From an uncultured Collinsella sp. (GTDB lineage Bacteria; Actinomycetota; Coriobacteriia; Coriobacteriales; Coriobacteriaceae): a DNA stretch of 64,000 nucleotides. The DNA lies in the NCBI GenBank assembly GCA_934658705.1, contig CAKUHP010000003.1:7422-71421 (forward strand), in the 5' to 3' direction. The translations under genes were made by a program, and so were the position numbers. Of the stretch, positions 36,701 to 42,876 are shown piece by piece (within the stretch, counting starts at the first letter, position 1; each line of letters opens with the position of its first letter). A model generated the notes under the pieces. That model saw only the letters and a program-made list of their open reading frames with translations. It did not search any database and was not told the DNA's origin.

Positions 36701-37030
36701 AAGCTGCTCATCGAAGCATCGCCCGAGTTTTGCGGCTACACCGTTACCTCCATGGGTGACTACTATGTGGAACCCGACAAGGCAACGGGAGAGCTACGCC
36801 CGCCGTTCTCGACGACCGCCAGCGCCGATGACATTGCCGAGCTTGAACGGCTCATCGATGCCGTATGGTCGCGCATTGAACACGGTGCGTGGGACACCGG
36901 CGCCTTTGAGCAAAGTGGCGCTTACGAACTGGCCGTTGAGGAACAAAAGGGCTGCCGCAAAAAAGCTGACAAGACTGAGGTCATGCAACGCGCCTATGAG
37001 CACTGGCTTATAGAGAACTCTAGAATGTGA
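33743..37030 (+). CDS. UvrD/Rep-type helicase with C-terminal PD-(D/E)XK nuclease
   Basis: A 1095-residue SF1A helicase. Walker A is AGPGTGKT (about residue 35), motif II is VDEFQDTN, motif III includes AVGDDDQAIMRFQGA, motif V TSAHSSKGLEFDCVYL and motif VI RRLLFVAITRAKRHL. From about residue 820 a RecB-like nuclease follows: EFGTIVHAMFEEIV, then LFGFLDLLLVDD with VQIVDYKTG, giving the Asp and D-x-K catalytic pattern. It should unwind and cut DNA in repair or defence. GTG 33743 has AGG 10 bases upstream; ATG 33749 is an alternative. The stop codon lies inside a perfect 18-bp palindrome. Coupled to the WYL gene. Confidence 0.9.
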   Translation: MDMTPELIASLDRLNPEQREAVECLDGPLLVIAGPGTGKTQLLSLRAANILAKRDAAPRNILCLTYTEAGAEAMRKRLIELIGRDAYGIEVSTFHGFASSIRSRYPEYFTRSATDTLVTSLHQQEIFDRLLKSLPFGSSLGAGSPDMPAQNIGKMIGFVAKTKRSGLSYDTLGAIAQQNIDAAAWLNEHSDLLTLVCGRASASLAERFEEEVERACAMAPTLLTRPIECPAGTYVPYILELRDTVRRTELIDEKGKSSGYTKVRDNFFGGSNSQGRTFKIAEQSERLKAACDVARRYQDELDQHHLYDYDDMIGDFVNAVAHSSALRQTLQDTYTYIQVDEFQDTNGAQMRIIELLCDGVDMPNIMAVGDDDQAIMRFQGATIECANQFAAEFSPRSIVLKTNYRSTPAIVELGQAVAQQIEYRLDASSNKSIEAFRPQGDQVSFSENVYTGKAEEYAAVAASIKQRIDAGYLDDCEDPDEGIAVISAKHAALRSLIPFLVKENVPFSYRERQNLFASERMQTTLALLRCVTALARGQKELASRYLPQIICAAELDGDHPSSVAFALNAKREHHGDWMAAMCESANTRVKELHDNLMLWATEADASPVRALIFKIVERSLGYYRHRKEQDPLGAAEFNAGIRALLAFAEGEMGDARRMGRTLRLPDIVNKLDAAQKFGVSIDASIDLGTPGAVRLTSAHSSKGLEFDCVYLLDADDSTWHKGAGGMSLYPSNLLIRDEKDDDDARRLLFVAITRAKRHLELYRAGGSALQELTGLIDSCEVAVVADQLGAAIETEWRDNYVFDTPELRALLEPHTDVKHLSATALNNFVTYEPGCANSQHFPEKQIVRLPTAPTIQTEFGTIVHAMFEEIVNRMTADGEVAIEAIEAEYRQQISWLDFAPEDVHRYSERFERICHVFVPWLVEHVHGYRCITEANMRCLTAGGTPLFGFLDLLLVDDDAKTVQIVDYKTGFGKEVPAGYHRQLKFYKLLIEASPEFCGYTVTSMGDYYVEPDKATGELRPPFSTTASADDIAELERLIDAVWSRIEHGAWDTGAFEQSGAYELAVEEQKGCRKKADKTEVMQRAYEHWLIENSRM

Positions 37031-37058
37031 CAAAGGGACTGTCCCTTTGTCACATTCT
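37022..37058. repeat. REP-like palindrome, GTGACAAAGGGAC family, copy 2
   Basis: Arms AGAATGTGACAAAGGGAC (37022-37039) and its exact complement (37041-37058) flank one T. It overlaps the stop codon of the UvrD gene, so it may protect or end that transcript. Confidence 0.85.
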
Positions 37059-37102
37059 GCGTCCTCCTAGGTTGCATCCATTTTTTGAAGCGGCATTGCC
37101 GA

Positions 37103-37131
37103 TTGTCCAAAATGTCATTCGTGGGTAGAAT
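37103..37131 (+). promoter_or_regulatory. Predicted promoter of a short antisense RNA
   Basis: TTGTCC (37103-37108) and TAGAAT (37126-37131) are separated by exactly 17 bases. No open frame with a ribosome site follows before the terminator at 37188-37216. Confidence 0.55.
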
Positions 37132-37137
37132 GGTGTC

Positions 37138-37221
37138 GACGGCAGCCCAAGTTCTGCAAAGCTGGGCAGCGCCGTTGCGTGGATTAAGGGGTCAACGCCT
37201 TAGCGGCGGCGACCCCTCTTT
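37138..37221 (+). ncRNA. Predicted about 85-nt RNA, candidate antitoxin
   Basis: Runs from the expected start after the promoter at 37103-37131 to the T-tract after the hairpin GGGGTCAACGCC/GGCGGCGACCCC. It contains a GGCAGCCCA/TGGGC hairpin. Its 3' part is complementary to the last codons and 3' end of the small toxin-like gene on the opposite strand, as in Fst- and TxpA-type systems. Start and end are predicted only from sequence. Confidence 0.4.
37188..37221. terminator. Shared bidirectional terminator
   Basis: GGGGTCAACGCC and GGCGGCGACCCC form the stem; TCTTT follows on the plus strand and TTAAT on the minus strand. It overlaps the 3' end of the small peptide gene and closely resembles 23709-23737. 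Confidence 0.7.
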
Positions 37222-37325
37222 CGTTGCTTCGAGCGTTGCTTGAGTGCCTCGGAAAGTCCGATAAGCGTCGTAAGAAGCGAGACCAATGCGGTCAGGAGCC
37301 TCACGAAATCAATCAAATCGGTCAT
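37200..37325 (-). CDS. 41-residue hydrophobic/basic peptide, type I toxin-like
   Basis: A small frame: MTDLIDFVRLLTALVSLLTT, then LIGLSEALKQRSKQRKRGRRR. Residues 4-25 form one hydrophobic helix and the tail has 11 Arg/Lys in the last 13 residues, the layout of Fst/TxpA/BsrG-like membrane toxins. Its ribosome site, GGGAGGTGAT with five bases to ATG 37325, is among the strongest in the window, which argues that the frame is real. A near-consensus LexA box is about 90 bases upstream, and a convergent RNA is predicted over its 3' end. I know no exact family; the toxin role is inference from layout. It could instead be a small membrane regulator. Confidence 0.6.
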   Translation of the reverse strand: MTDLIDFVRLLTALVSLLTTLIGLSEALKQRSKQRKRGRRR

Positions 37326-37412
37326 GGGCATCACCTCCCATCGAATGGAGGGCGCTGCCCGGCACATGGAACTGCCGTCAACGATACCGATTCTACCAGA
37401 GCTTATTTATAT

Positions 37413-37432
37413 ATACGAATATATGTTCGTAT
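37413..37432 (-). promoter_or_regulatory. Candidate LexA (SOS) box upstream of the small peptide
   Basis: CGAATATATGTTCG (37416-37429) differs in one base from the Gram-positive LexA consensus CGAACATATGTTCG and sits in an extended ATACGAA-N6-TTCGTAT palindrome. On the minus strand a TATAAA-like -10 follows directly, so bound LexA would block the promoter. Confidence 0.6.
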
Positions 37433-37453
37433 TCTAGGAAAACCGGGGCAATT

Positions 37454-37482
37454 TGGCAAAAGGACTGTCCCTTTGTCGCACT
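37454..37482. repeat. Degenerate GTGACAAAGGGAC-family copy 3
   Basis: TTGGCAAAAGGAC and GTCCCTTTGTCGCA keep the core but have several mismatches against 37022-37058. Confidence 0.55.
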
Positions 37483-37763
37483 GGCGTTCTTGCCGTCGAA
37501 TCCCCACCTACATTTTTCGAGTTGCGCGGTCGCACTGGTGATTCTATGAAAGCGCCGCTGAAGCTATTTAAAAGTTTTTGTCTTTATTTGAGCGCAATCA
37601 TGCCTATCTGCGCACATATCCCACGGAATCAAACACCAAAACAGGCATAAAACATCCCGGGGCCACGCCTTTAGCCTCCGAGCGGCCTCCAGCAGACCGC
37701 GCAACTCGATTTTTGTTGGTGATGACAAAGCACAACCGACTCAACGCCCAAATCGATACCCTC
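37483..37763. other. Gap between SOS-box region and HAD gene
   Basis: No convincing gene. A 34-codon frame at 37546-37650 lacks a ribosome site. The segment is AT-richer than average and flanked by two copies of the GTGACAAAGGGAC repeat. Confidence 0.5.
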
Positions 37764-37794
37764 ATGTGACAAAGGGACTGTCCCTTTGTCACAT
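37764..37794. repeat. REP-like palindrome, GTGACAAAGGGAC family, copy 4
   Basis: ATGTGACAAAGGGAC and its exact 15-bp complement flank one T. It abuts the stop codon of the HAD gene, as copy 2 does for the UvrD gene. Confidence 0.8.
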
Positions 37795-38651
37795 TATTCG
37801 ATGATGGTGCGGGAGTTCTGCTTGCGCATGGTGGCGAGCATGTGTTTGGGGACGGCGTGGACCATGCAGCTGCCGATAGTTGCGCTCGCGGCGACCTTGG
37901 CTGCATCGCTTGCGTTTTTGGTCGCGTAGCTGTGGCGGAAACGCTTGAGCATGGCGATGTCGTTGCCGCCGTCTCCATAGACCGCGACCTCGCCCTCGGC
38001 AATACCGTAGTAGCCCGCCAGCCAGGCTACGCTCTCACCCTTGTTGCACGCCACGTCCGTGATCTCGAACATCACCGGGTCGAACGGCGCGTTGACCACG
38101 CGGTCCGAGCGCTCGGCAAGATACGCCTTAAGGTCGCGCTCCAGCTCGGGCGAGGTCACGCGGCAGTTAATCTTGCACACGTCGTGACGCAGGATGTCGC
38201 CGATCGACTGATCGAAATACTGCTCCTCGTGATAGCCGCCACGTGCGCGCATGCCGCGCATCACGATGCGCTTGATAGGGCTGTCCTTCTTAAAACCCGC
38301 CTGATGCATCTCAAACGAGCCGCTCGAGAACATGCCATCGGGCGTGGAGCAATCAAAGCAAATGTCCGGAAACGTCTTGAGCAGCTCCTCGGTAATCTGT
38401 GGGTCGATGGTCCAGGTCTTGAGCACCTCGCCATGGCTGTCGCGCACGATGGATCCATTGGAGCAGCAGGCGTCAAGCGCCAGCCCCGTAAAGCCATGCT
38501 CGCCGATTGGCAACGTCGAGCGCCCGGTCGCAGGAACCACATGCAAGCCAGCCTCGGTCAGCTCACGGATGGCACGGCGGATGGTCCCATCTGCCTCGTG
38601 CAGGGCGTTCAGCAGCGTTCCGTCTAAGTCACTCGCGAACATCTTGATCAT
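37794..38651 (-). CDS. Cof-type HAD hydrolase
   Basis: A 285-residue phosphatase of the HAD superfamily, class IIB (Cof/YidA type). Motif I is FASDLDGTLLN (residues 5-15), motif II VPATGRST, and motif IV VAVYGDGGNDIAMLK near residue 215, followed by ATKNASDAAK. The large cap domain between motifs II and III is typical of sugar- or nucleotide-phosphate phosphatases; the substrate is unknown. The start ATG 38651 has GGAGAGG eight bases upstream; start and ribosome site both lie inside a perfect 25-bp inverted repeat (38649-38710), which could hide them in the mRNA. Confidence 0.9.
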   Translation of the reverse strand: MIKMFASDLDGTLLNALHEADGTIRRAIRELTEAGLHVVPATGRSTLPIGEHGFTGLALDACCSNGSIVRDSHGEVLKTWTIDPQITEELLKTFPDICFDCSTPDGMFSSGSFEMHQAGFKKDSPIKRIVMRGMRARGGYHEEQYFDQSIGDILRHDVCKINCRVTSPELERDLKAYLAERSDRVVNAPFDPVMFEITDVACNKGESVAWLAGYYGIAEGEVAVYGDGGNDIAMLKRFRHSYATKNASDAAKVAASATIGSCMVHAVPKHMLATMRKQNSRTIIE

Positions 38652-38710
38652 GGGGCATGCCTCTCCTTCGTCTGCACGATATTGTAGACGAAGGAGAGGC
38701 ATGCCCCATG
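38649..38710. repeat. Perfect 25-bp inverted repeat over the HAD gene start
   Basis: 38649-38673 and 38686-38710 are exact complements with a 12-nt loop. The left arm contains the start codon and Shine-Dalgarno of the HAD gene, and the right arm would be in its 5' leader, so the mRNA could fold to block translation. Each arm carries AAGGAGAGGCATGCCCCATG. Confidence 0.8.
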
Positions 38711-38781
38711 CAAGGGTGTTCCAACGCGCCAGGGCATTCGCTTCCGCAAAACCACAGTGCTCCAGTGCGTTAAATCAATCG

Positions 38782-40032
38782 TTACGAGCGACTTTTCAGC
38801 CGATACAACAGCGCCGTCGTCAACGTCAGCACCGCCAACATGGCCGCGAATACAATCGCCGGTGTCCATCGATCATATGCAACCCCGTACGTCAATTGGC
38901 CGATAGGTGTTGCGCAGGAAAGGACCATGTAAACGACCGAAAGCACTTTTCCGCAGAGCTCAGTCGGCGCTGCCCGCTGAACAAACGCGATGATTTCAAC
39001 CGACGCAATGCTTGCCCACACCATGACCCATGCCGAGCCAACCGCAAACACGGTGAACACGTATGCATCTGCGCCGAACAGTTGCGCGACAATAATCGGT
39101 GCGACTCCAAAACAGATCATCGCAACATATCGACATATGTCATTGAAAGAAAAACGATGCGGCCAAATGCCGACCAAGCCACTGCCGGCAAGACCACCCA
39201 AGCCCATAGCAACCTCAACTATCCCAACGCAGGACGATTGCATGCCGAGATGCTTTGTAACAATAATGGGAGCGCCAATCGTTAGCCCAACCAACGCAAG
39301 GTTCAAAACGGCGGCAAGCAAAATCACAGCGACCAATGATGCATTTTGCAACAGATACCGAATCGACTCCCGAAAATCGTTTCGGCATGTCGTGCGAGTC
39401 GCGCCGTCTCCCATCGTTTCAGATGAGGCATTTTGCTTGAGTGCGACCCCAAACAAGAGAGCTGAAATCGCAAACGCCACCGACGCGGTTGTGCAAAGAG
39501 TATCGATGCCAAAGCACCCATAGACTGCCGTCCCGACCACAGGGCCCAAGATATTGCTCACCATGGTCATCTGCGAAACCAATGCAGTGGCCCGCTCAAC
39601 CTTCTCTTCACCCGCCATACGCACCGTCTCAATTTGGAGCATTGGCTTCAGCAGCGATTGAACACCATATTGAACACAAAGTATCGCTACTACGACGACC
39701 GCAAGAGGCAACGAGCGCTTCATGGGGATAGACAGCAGCGATGCAGTCATCAGAGCAATGCCAAGGGCCACGAGGACCTCGCGATGTCTTCCCCTATCCG
39801 CCAAGATTCCGCCAACCGGAGTTGCGAGTACGCCGGGTATGAACGCCGTCGCCACGACGGCGCCATATAACGTTGACGATCCACTGTAATCGAACAAGTA
39901 AAGTGGATACGCAAAGCACAGCGCCGACAGCATCGCATACGTGCACAGCTGCGCAACCAGAAGTTCCGCGAGCCTGATTGACCGCACTGTTTTTGATTTC
40001 AACGAGACGCCGACGTCTCTCAGCCCAGCCAT
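38782..40032 (-). CDS. MFS transporter, drug-efflux type
   Basis: A 416-residue inner-membrane protein with about 12 hydrophobic spans. The loop 2-3 signature appears as GGILADRGRHREVLVALG (about residues 73-90). The pattern with a central soluble loop (ASSETMGDGATRTTCRNDF) fits MFS_1/MFS_3 proteins related to macrolide-type efflux pumps. GGGGGCGG lies about four bases before the ATG. The tetR gene just upstream and the two operator-like palindromes between them indicate ligand-controlled expression. Substrate unknown; base composition is somewhat AT-richer than its neighbours. Confidence 0.88.
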   Translation of the reverse strand: MAGLRDVGVSLKSKTVRSIRLAELLVAQLCTYAMLSALCFAYPLYLFDYSGSSTLYGAVVATAFIPGVLATPVGGILADRGRHREVLVALGIALMTASLLSIPMKRSLPLAVVVVAILCVQYGVQSLLKPMLQIETVRMAGEEKVERATALVSQMTMVSNILGPVVGTAVYGCFGIDTLCTTASVAFAISALLFGVALKQNASSETMGDGATRTTCRNDFRESIRYLLQNASLVAVILLAAVLNLALVGLTIGAPIIVTKHLGMQSSCVGIVEVAMGLGGLAGSGLVGIWPHRFSFNDICRYVAMICFGVAPIIVAQLFGADAYVFTVFAVGSAWVMVWASIASVEIIAFVQRAAPTELCGKVLSVVYMVLSCATPIGQLTYGVAYDRWTPAIVFAAMLAVLTLTTALLYRLKSRS

Positions 40033-40046
40033 AAGTCCGCCCCCTA

Positions 40047-40065
40047 TACATACCGTTAGTATGTA
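40047..40065. promoter_or_regulatory. TetR operator, proximal copy
   Basis: TACATACCGTTAGTATGTA is a perfect 7-5-7 palindrome 15 bases before the MFS start codon, placed to block its transcription or translation start. Confidence 0.75.
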
Positions 40066-40076
40066 TTTTTCGACTT

Positions 40077-40100
40077 GAAAAGGGCAACCGAAGCTGCCCT
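40077..40100 (-). terminator. Terminator of the tetR gene
   Basis: On the minus strand AGGGCAGC and GTTGCCCT pair around TTCG and run into TTTTC. It separates tetR from the MFS gene, leaving the proximal operator on the MFS side. Confidence 0.7.
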
Positions 40101-40111
40101 CTCAAATCTAT

Positions 40112-40130
40112 TACATACCGTCAGTATCTA
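40112..40130. promoter_or_regulatory. TetR operator, distal copy
   Basis: TACATACCGTCAGTATCTA matches the site at 40047 in 17 of 19 positions, with one arm mismatch. It lies two bases after the tetR stop. Confidence 0.65.
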
Positions 40131-40132
40131 TA

Positions 40133-40795
40133 TTACCACCCGGCACGGTCCCATACGTCCCAAATCCCTGCCGTTGTCTGGAGCACTTCCTCACCCAAAT
40201 CGAGTCCCACCGCGGCGGCCATCTGCGCCAAACATTGAGCGCGCGCGAGCATTCGATCCTTGGGTTCAAGCGGACGAAACAGTGGCAGCAACCAGAGATT
40301 CGCCAGCAACGATACGGCCTCTGCCGCTTCGCGCGGGCATTCGCACGCAATGGATCCGTCGGCGATGCCCTCCTCGATCACCGGCAAGAGATAGCCATCG
40401 GCCGACTCGTCAAATGAGCCCTGGTACTGCATCGCCAGTAGACGCGAGCTTTTTACCGGATCTGCTGCAGGACGCATACGTGCCCATAGCTCAATTTGCG
40501 GAACAACGGACTCGGGAGCGTAAAGCCTTTTTAGCTTTTGGGCGCCGGTCATACTACCGACGCCAAGCGTCGAGCGACGGTGCTCAACAATCGGAGTCAT
40601 CGCCCGATCAAACGCGGCGTTGAAAATCTCTTCTTTGCTCTTGAAGTGATGATAGACAGCGCCCTTGGTCATGCCGTCGAGACGGTCAACGATATCTTGA
40701 ATGCTCGTCCCCTCATAACCCTGTGCACAGAATAGCTCCAGTGCCGCGTCGAGAATCTTCGCGACCGTCTCCTCGGGATATTTATTGCGACCCAT
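40133..40795 (-). CDS. TetR/AcrR-family repressor of the MFS pump
   Basis: A 220-residue regulator. The N-terminal HTH reads YEGTSIQDIVDRLDGMTKGAVYHHFKSKEEIF, a textbook TetR pattern. The C-terminal domain, about 150 residues, should bind the pump substrate. I use ATG 40795 (MGRNKYPEET); the frame is open for 12 more codons, but the TetR N-terminus normally begins close to the first helix. Same strand as, and directly upstream of, the MFS gene, with the operator pair in between. Confidence 0.9.
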   Translation of the reverse strand: MGRNKYPEETVAKILDAALELFCAQGYEGTSIQDIVDRLDGMTKGAVYHHFKSKEEIFNAAFDRAMTPIVEHRRSTLGVGSMTGAQKLKRLYAPESVVPQIELWARMRPAADPVKSSRLLAMQYQGSFDESADGYLLPVIEEGIADGSIACECPREAAEAVSLLANLWLLPLFRPLEPKDRMLARAQCLAQMAAAVGLDLGEEVLQTTAGIWDVWDRAGW

Positions 40796-40869
40796 AATCC
40801 GTCCATCCGCAACGCAAGCCTTATGCCTCACTGCAGTATTTTAACGTTGCAGATGACAGACGGTCGGCC

Positions 40870-41208
40870 CTACACCGCGGCGGGGCCGTGTTCGCCGGTA
40901 CGGATGCGGATAACATCCTCGACCGGCTCGACCCAAATCTTGCCGTCGCCGACAGCGCCGGTGCGCGCAGCGTTGCAGATGATGTCGACAATGCCGTCGA
41001 CGTGCTCGTCGGCGCAGATGAGGGTGAACTGCACCTTGGGGATCGTGTTGACGAGCAGCTCGTTGCCGCGCACGTATTCCTTCCAGCCATGCTGCGCGCC
41101 GCAGCCCTGCACCTGGTTGATAGTCATGCCGCGAACATCAGTAGCAAACAGCGCGTCCTTAAGAACCTCAAGCTTCTCAGCACGAACGATCGCCGTAATC
41201 TTCTTCAT
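40870..41208 (-). CDS. glnB: PII nitrogen signal-transduction protein
   Basis: A 112-residue PII protein, which senses 2-oxoglutarate and ATP/ADP and binds targets such as the ammonium channel. MKKITAIVRAEKLEVLKDAL opens it; GARTGAVGDGKIWVEPVED-like residues (ARTGAVGDGKIWV, about 81-93) form the B-loop. In the T-loop, YVRGNELLVN shows Leu at the place of Tyr51, so uridylylation as in enteric GlnB is not possible at that site. ATG 41208 has AGAGGA upstream. It lies downstream of amt, the usual partner. Confidence 0.92.
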   Translation of the reverse strand: MKKITAIVRAEKLEVLKDALFATDVRGMTINQVQGCGAQHGWKEYVRGNELLVNTIPKVQFTLICADEHVDGIVDIICNAARTGAVGDGKIWVEPVEDVIRIRTGEHGPAAV

Positions 41209-41248
41209 AATGAATTCCTCTCTTAAATAAAAGAAATGAATTGCCATT

Positions 41249-41401
41249 CAATGCTGCGGGTTTCCCAGGTGCCGCAGATTGGGTTGAAAGAGGAGCGCCG
41301 CGTACTTTGGTACGCAAGCGACGGTTTGAAACCCAAGGTGCGGTGCCTGGGGAAGCCGCGCGACGGTTTGAAGGGCAAGGTGCGGAGCCTGGGGAAGCTG
41401 T
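41249..41401. repeat. Two direct and one inverted repeat units between amt and glnB
   Basis: Units at 41318-41359 and 41360-41401 (period 42) share CGACGGTTTGAA, CAAGGTGCGG and GCCTGGGGAAG. A diverged inverted unit covers about 41249-41287. Between them is the GCGTAC-TTTG-GTACGC hairpin. Confidence 0.65.
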
Positions 41402-42678
41402 CAGTCGAGTCCCGAGAACGAGGGATACGCACTTTCGCCGTGCTGACTCGCATCCAGACCCAGCGCCTCGTCGGCCTCGTCTACGCGCAGGCTGCCGTGG
41501 AAGAGCGCCTTGACCACCGCGGCGATCACCAGGTCGAGCACCAGCACAATGACGACCGTCACCACAATGCCCAGAATCTGCGAGATGAGCAGTGACACGT
41601 CGCCCGTGTAGAACAGGCCGCCCTTGCCGGTCCACGAGAGCTCCGGCACGCAGAACAGGCCCGTGAGCACGCCGCCCAGGACACCGCCGATGCCATGGCA
41701 GCCGAACGCGTCGAGCGCGTCGTCGTAGCCGAACTTGGTCTTAAGATGGCTGATAGCAAAATAGCAGACGGGCGAGACGATCAGGCCCATGACCAGCGCA
41801 GCCCACGGCTCGACAAAGCCCGCGCCCGGCGTGACCACCACGAGGCCCGCGACCAAACCGGTGCTGGCACCCACCAGCGTGGGGCGACCGGTGTGCACGC
41901 GCTCGACGGCGAGCCACGAGACCATGCCCGCCGCGCTGGCCGTCACGGTGTTGAGGATGGCAAGCGCCGCCACGGCGTCGGCCTTGAACTCGCTGCCGCC
42001 GTTAAAGCCAAACCAGCCAAACCAAAGCAGGCCGGCGCCCAGTGCCACAAACGGCACGTTATGCGGGCGATAGCTCACCATGCCAAAACCGCGACGACGA
42101 CCGAGCATCAGGCAGAGAATCAGGCCCGTCAGGCCGGACGAGATGTGCACCACGTCGCCGCCGGCAAAGTCGAGCGCGCCGATGATGTCACCGATAAAGG
42201 AGCCCTCGCCGCCCCACACCATGTGGGCGAGCGGCGCGTAAACCACGAGCAGCCAAATGCCCAGGAAGGCCGTCATGGCGCCAAACTTAACGCGCCCGGC
42301 AAGGCTGCCCGTGACGATAGCGGCCGTAATCATGGCAAACGCCATCTGGAAGGCGATGTTGATGATCTCCGGGTAGACGGCGCCATCCGTCGCGGTTCCC
42401 TCGGCCGCCTGCAGCACCTGGTTGAGCACCGGCAGGCACAGCAGCTGGTCAAAGCCTCCGATAAACGGACTGGAACCGTCGCCGCCGTAGGCCAGCGACC
42501 AGCCAGCCACGATCCACAGCACGCCCACCAGGCCAATGACGCCAAAGCACATAAGCATGGTGTTGATGACATTTTTGCGCCTGGACAGGCCACCGTAGAA
42601 AAACGCCAGGCCCGGTGTCATTAAAAACACGAGCATGGTGCAGATGAGCATAAACGTTGTCGATCCCGTATCGTACAT
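41401..42678 (-). CDS. amt: Ammonium transporter
   Basis: A 425-residue Amt/Rh channel with about 11 hydrophobic spans. Signatures include GLAFFYGGLSRRKNVINTM near the N-terminus and DFAGGDVVHISSGLTGLI (about 145-162), the Amt family block; the pore His pair lies in AFGCHGIGGVLGG and GLTG/VHISSG regions. ATG 42678 (MYDTGST) has AGGGGGAG upstream and is preferred to starts 13 and 19 codons earlier. It forms an amt-glnB pair, so PII should gate the channel under nitrogen excess. A CGGCGTT/AACGCCG hairpin is upstream at 42753. Confidence 0.93.
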   Translation of the reverse strand: MYDTGSTTFMLICTMLVFLMTPGLAFFYGGLSRRKNVINTMLMCFGVIGLVGVLWIVAGWSLAYGGDGSSPFIGGFDQLLCLPVLNQVLQAAEGTATDGAVYPEIINIAFQMAFAMITAAIVTGSLAGRVKFGAMTAFLGIWLLVVYAPLAHMVWGGEGSFIGDIIGALDFAGGDVVHISSGLTGLILCLMLGRRRGFGMVSYRPHNVPFVALGAGLLWFGWFGFNGGSEFKADAVAALAILNTVTASAAGMVSWLAVERVHTGRPTLVGASTGLVAGLVVVTPGAGFVEPWAALVMGLIVSPVCYFAISHLKTKFGYDDALDAFGCHGIGGVLGGVLTGLFCVPELSWTGKGGLFYTGDVSLLISQILGIVVTVVIVLVLDLVIAAVVKALFHGSLRVDEADEALGLDASQHGESAYPSFSGLD

Positions 42679-42752
42679 TCGCTCCCCCTTGGTCGCATGA
42701 ACGTTGTCGGCGCTCATGATGGAGCCGAAGGGCAACTGGTGTAGACCAGATA

Positions 42753-42770
42753 CGGCGTTGTTAAACGCCG
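42753..42770. promoter_or_regulatory. Palindrome upstream of amt
   Basis: CGGCGTT-GTTA-AACGCCG, 75 bases before the amt start. It could be a regulator site or a leader hairpin; no known nitrogen-regulator consensus is recognised. Confidence 0.3.
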
Positions 42771-42876
42771 CGTTGTCGAATGGAAACGGCGCCGCAATCT
42801 TGGAAACGGCACGGCAACGGGCGCGAAACGAACGGGAAACGTGCGAACGAGAAGGGCGCGCTTGGCCCCGCTCTGG

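Noticed and set aside
37546-37650. Second short hydrophobic frame near the SOS-box peptide
   Set aside because: No Shine-Dalgarno and no promoter; mixed composition.
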